The notes beneath the pieces are model-generated. The model made no database searches and was not told the origin of the DNA. It saw only the letters and a program-made list of their open reading frames with translations. A DNA stretch of 7,733 nucleotides, taken from the NCBI GenBank assembly GCA_012274175.1, contig JAAOZZ010000396.1, positions 1-7,733 on the forward strand, given 5' to 3'. Below are positions 5,796 through 7,733 of the stretch, in pieces. The first letter of the stretch is position 1. Each line of letters starts with the position of its first letter. The position numbers and the translations under genes are program-made. Origin of the DNA: Betaproteobacteria bacterium. GTDB lineage: Bacteria > Pseudomonadota > Gammaproteobacteria > Burkholderiales > Usitatibacteraceae.

Positions 5796-6992
5796 TCAGG
5801 CGGCGAGCCGGGGCGCCCGCCCGGCGCGGAAGGCGGAGCGCGACGCGCCCCGGGCAAGCTGGCGGCCGAGGTCCTCGAGGGATGCGAGGTTGTGCATCGG
5901 CAGGAAAGCGTCGACGTGGGGAAGCATGGAGGCGATCCCCGAGGCCCGCGGCTCGAAGCCTTCGTATCGCAGCAGGGGGTTCAGCCACAGGAGGGTGCGG
6001 CACGAGCGGTGCAGGCGCTGCATTTCCGCGGCGAGGCCCTCGGCGTCGTCGCGGTCGAGCCCGTCGGAGACAAGGATCACGCACGCGTTCTGCGCGAGGA
6101 GACGGCGTGCCCAGCGGAAATTGAACTCCCGCAGGCAAGCCCCGATGCGCGTGCCTCCCGCCCAATCGGCCACGCTCGCGCCCACTCGCGCCAGCGCCTC
6201 GTCCACGTCCCGATCGCGCAGGGGGCGCGTGACGGGCGTGAGCCGCGTGCCGAACACGAAGGTCGTCACGCGCTCGCGGTCGCGGGTGAGGGCGTGCAGG
6301 AAGTGCAGGAACATGCGCGTGTAGCGATGCATCGAGCCGGAGATGTCGCAGAGCACCACGAGTGGCGGCGCACGCATCGCGGGCCTGCGCCGCGCAAGCG
6401 CCGTGATCTCGCCGCCCGAGCGCCCCATGCGCCGCAGCGTGGCGGCGAGGTCGATAGTCGCACCGCGCGCCGACGGCTCGTGCCGGCGCATGCGCACCTC
6501 GGGCACCGGGAGCTGCAGGCGCGAGGCGACTTGGCGCGCCTCGGCCCATTCGGCCGCCGTCATGCGCTCGAAATCCACGGTGCGCAGCCGCTCGCTCGCC
6601 GAGAAAGTGAGGGTCGCATCGACGGTCACTTCCGGCGGCTCTTCGGTCTGCCGCGCGGGCCGGGTCGTGGGAAAGAGCGCCTCGGCCAGGCGCCCGCCCG
6701 CGGCGGAGTGGGGCGTGCGCCCCTGCACCTTCGGCAGCAGCAGCGCGCGCAATCGCTCTTCGATGGCGGGGTCGCGCCAGAAGCGCTCGAACGCCTCGTC
6801 GAAGAGCGCCTGCTGCTCGTGGCGCGTGAGGAAGAGGGCGGCGAGGGTCGCGTGCCAATCGGAACGCTGGGCGAGCCCGCAGGTGGGCAGGATGCGCACC
6901 GCATCCATCACCTTGTCGGTGCCGATGGGAATGCCGGAGGCGCGCAGCACGCGCGCGAAGTGCAGGACGTTCTCCGCGAGGCGCCCGGCCAT
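5796..6992 (-). CDS. coxE: CoxE-like VWA-domain protein
   Basis: A 398-residue protein of the CoxE family. The N-terminal half (about 1-205) is helical and charged, typical of CoxE. The C-terminal half is a von Willebrand A domain with a complete metal-ion-dependent adhesion site: DISGS (Asp216, Ser218, Ser220), Thr281 in GGTRIG, and Asp310 in LVSDGLD. Such proteins work with MoxR-type AAA+ ATPases. In CO dehydrogenase systems CoxD and CoxE are needed to mature the active site of the molybdenum enzyme. The ATG at 6992 shares one base with the TGA stop of coxD (TGATG), a classic coupled pair. The frame is open far upstream inside coxD, but that part is out of frame with the ATPase and is a shadow. 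CoxE here could serve a CO dehydrogenase or another xanthine-oxidase-family enzyme; the window does not decide. Confidence 0.93.
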   Translation of the reverse strand: MAGRLAENVLHFARVLRASGIPIGTDKVMDAVRILPTCGLAQRSDWHATLAALFLTRHEQQALFDEAFERFWRDPAIEERLRALLLPKVQGRTPHSAAGGRLAEALFPTTRPARQTEEPPEVTVDATLTFSASERLRTVDFERMTAAEWAEARQVASRLQLPVPEVRMRRHEPSARGATIDLAATLRRMGRSGGEITALARRRPAMRAPPLVVLCDISGSMHRYTRMFLHFLHALTRDRERVTTFVFGTRLTPVTRPLRDRDVDEALARVGASVADWAGGTRIGACLREFNFRWARRLLAQNACVILVSDGLDRDDAEGLAAEMQRLHRSCRTLLWLNPLLRYEGFEPRASGIASMLPHVDAFLPMHNLASLEDLGRQLARGASRSAFRAGRAPRLAA

Positions 6993-7733
6993 CAGGCCGC
7001 CAGACGCGACTTCACGTCGTCGAGGACCGTCGCGATGTCTTCCGGCTGCATGCGCGCGATGTCGTCCTGGTACTTGAGCAGCGCCCCCAGCGTCTCGCTC
7101 ACCGTCTTCGGGTCGAGGGCGAGTGCGTCGAGAAGCAGGAGCGAGCGGGTCCAGTCCACGGTTTCCGCCACACCCGGGGCCTTGTACAGGTCCATGGTGC
7201 GCAGCCGCTGCACGAACGCCACCACTTCCCGCGAGAGCCGCTCGCTCGCGCCCGGGGCCTTGCGGCGCAGGATCTCCAGCTCGCGCTCCGCGCTCGGGTA
7301 ATCCACCCAGTGGTAGAGGCAGCGGCGCTTGATCGCGTCGTGGATCTCCCGCGTGCGGTTGGAGGTCACCACCACGATCGGCGGATGCTCGGCGCGGATC
7401 ACGCCCAGCTCGGGGATCGTCACCTGGAAGTCCGAGAGCACTTCCAGCAGGTACGCCTCGAAGGGCTCGTCGGCGCGGTCCAACTCGTCGATGAGCAGGA
7501 TCGGCGCGGGCCCATGGTTGGAGGCATCGAGGGCCTGGAGGATCGGGCGCTTCACGAGGTATTCGGCCGAGAAGAGGTCGCGCTCGAGGTCGGCCCGGCC
7601 GCCGTGCCCGCCCGCCTCGGCGAGCCGGATCGCCATCATCTGACGCTGCACGTTCCACTCGTAGACCGCGCTCGCGATGTCCAGCCCCTCGTAGCACTGG
7701 AGCCGGATGAGGGGCCGGGCGAGTCCCGAGGAG
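6992..7733 (-). CDS. coxD: CoxD-like MoxR AAA+ ATPase, N-terminus off the window
   Basis: The C-terminal 246 residues of a MoxR-family AAA+ ATPase; the frame is open to the right edge of the window, and an ATG or GTG inside it is not the true start. The visible part begins just after the region where the Walker A loop should be, so that motif is not seen. Present are the LIRLQCYEGLD segment (visible residues 8-18) and YEWN (24-27) typical of CoxD, a Walker B ILLIDELDRAD (78-88), and sensor 1 VVTSNRTRE (121-129). KRRCLYHWVDYP (135-146), which carries arginine-finger candidates, and a helical lid also follow. CoxD is known in Oligotropha to be needed for sulfuration and copper insertion at the Mo site of CO dehydrogenase. 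About 45-50 residues are probably missing compared with that protein. The downstream coxE overlaps by one base. Confidence 0.94.
   Translation of the reverse strand, partial: SSGLARPLIRLQCYEGLDIASAVYEWNVQRQMMAIRLAEAGGHGGRADLERDLFSAEYLVKRPILQALDASNHGPAPILLIDELDRADEPFEAYLLEVLSDFQVTIPELGVIRAEHPPIVVVTSNRTREIHDAIKRRCLYHWVDYPSAERELEILRRKAPGASERLSREVVAFVQRLRTMDLYKAPGVAETVDWTRSLLLLDALALDPKTVSETLGALLKYQDDIARMQPEDIATVLDDVKSRLAA

Noticed and set aside
5149..6858. Upstream extension of the secreted-protein frame through coxG and coxE, giving a 723-codon frame
   Set aside because: The extension is out of frame with both cox genes and arginine-rich; a signal peptide and ribosome-binding site mark the real start at 5148.
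5346..7301. Very long plus-strand open frame (651 codons) opposite coxG, coxE and coxD
   Set aside because: It crosses three real genes on the other strand and its composition is typical of antisense shadow in high-GC DNA.

Overview
The window is GC-rich and gene-dense, with short intergenic gaps and frequent stop/start overlaps. This is typical of a high-GC proteobacterium. The mix of genes (Cox accessory genes, HutH, a small conserved membrane protein next to an arylamine N-acetyltransferase) leans towards a betaproteobacterium, but that placement is an inference from memory of gene families and not a proof.

Left half, plus strand (1-3142): four genes read rightwards. First comes the C-terminal part of an alpha/beta-hydrolase whose 5' end is off the window. 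It is followed by a complete arylamine N-acetyltransferase with an intact Cys-His-Asp triad, a 72-residue three-helix membrane protein whose ATG overlaps the previous stop, and a class I AMP-forming acyl-CoA ligase with all core motifs. The last three are probably co-transcribed. The substrates of the hydrolase and the ligase cannot be read from the sequence.

Right half, minus strand (3164-7733): five genes read leftwards as a compact set. The order of transcription is coxD (MoxR-type AAA+ ATPase, N-terminus off the window), coxE (VWA-domain protein with an intact MIDAS motif), coxG (SRPBCC protein with a C-terminal membrane anchor), an unrecognised secreted protein of 153 residues, and hutH (histidine ammonia-lyase). 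CoxD, CoxE and CoxG are accessory factors for molybdenum hydroxylases of the CO dehydrogenase/xanthine oxidase family. The catalytic subunits are not in the window and would be expected beyond its right edge or elsewhere. HutH conserves every known active-site residue at a constant offset of two from the Pseudomonas putida enzyme, yet no other hut gene is visible.

The least ordinary structure is a short palindromic repeat (9-nt arms AAATCGGGG and CCCCGATTT around a 5-nt centre) present three times, always at the 3' end of a gene. Two copies form a larger inverted repeat exactly at the convergent ligase/hutH junction, and one copy lies at the end of coxG. The repeat supplies part of the TGA stop codon of hutH and coxG and encodes the last nine residues of the ligase. 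It resembles REP-type, RAYT-mobilised elements, but no transposase is present here. I see no RNA gene, CRISPR array, IS element or clear novel multi-gene system in this window.
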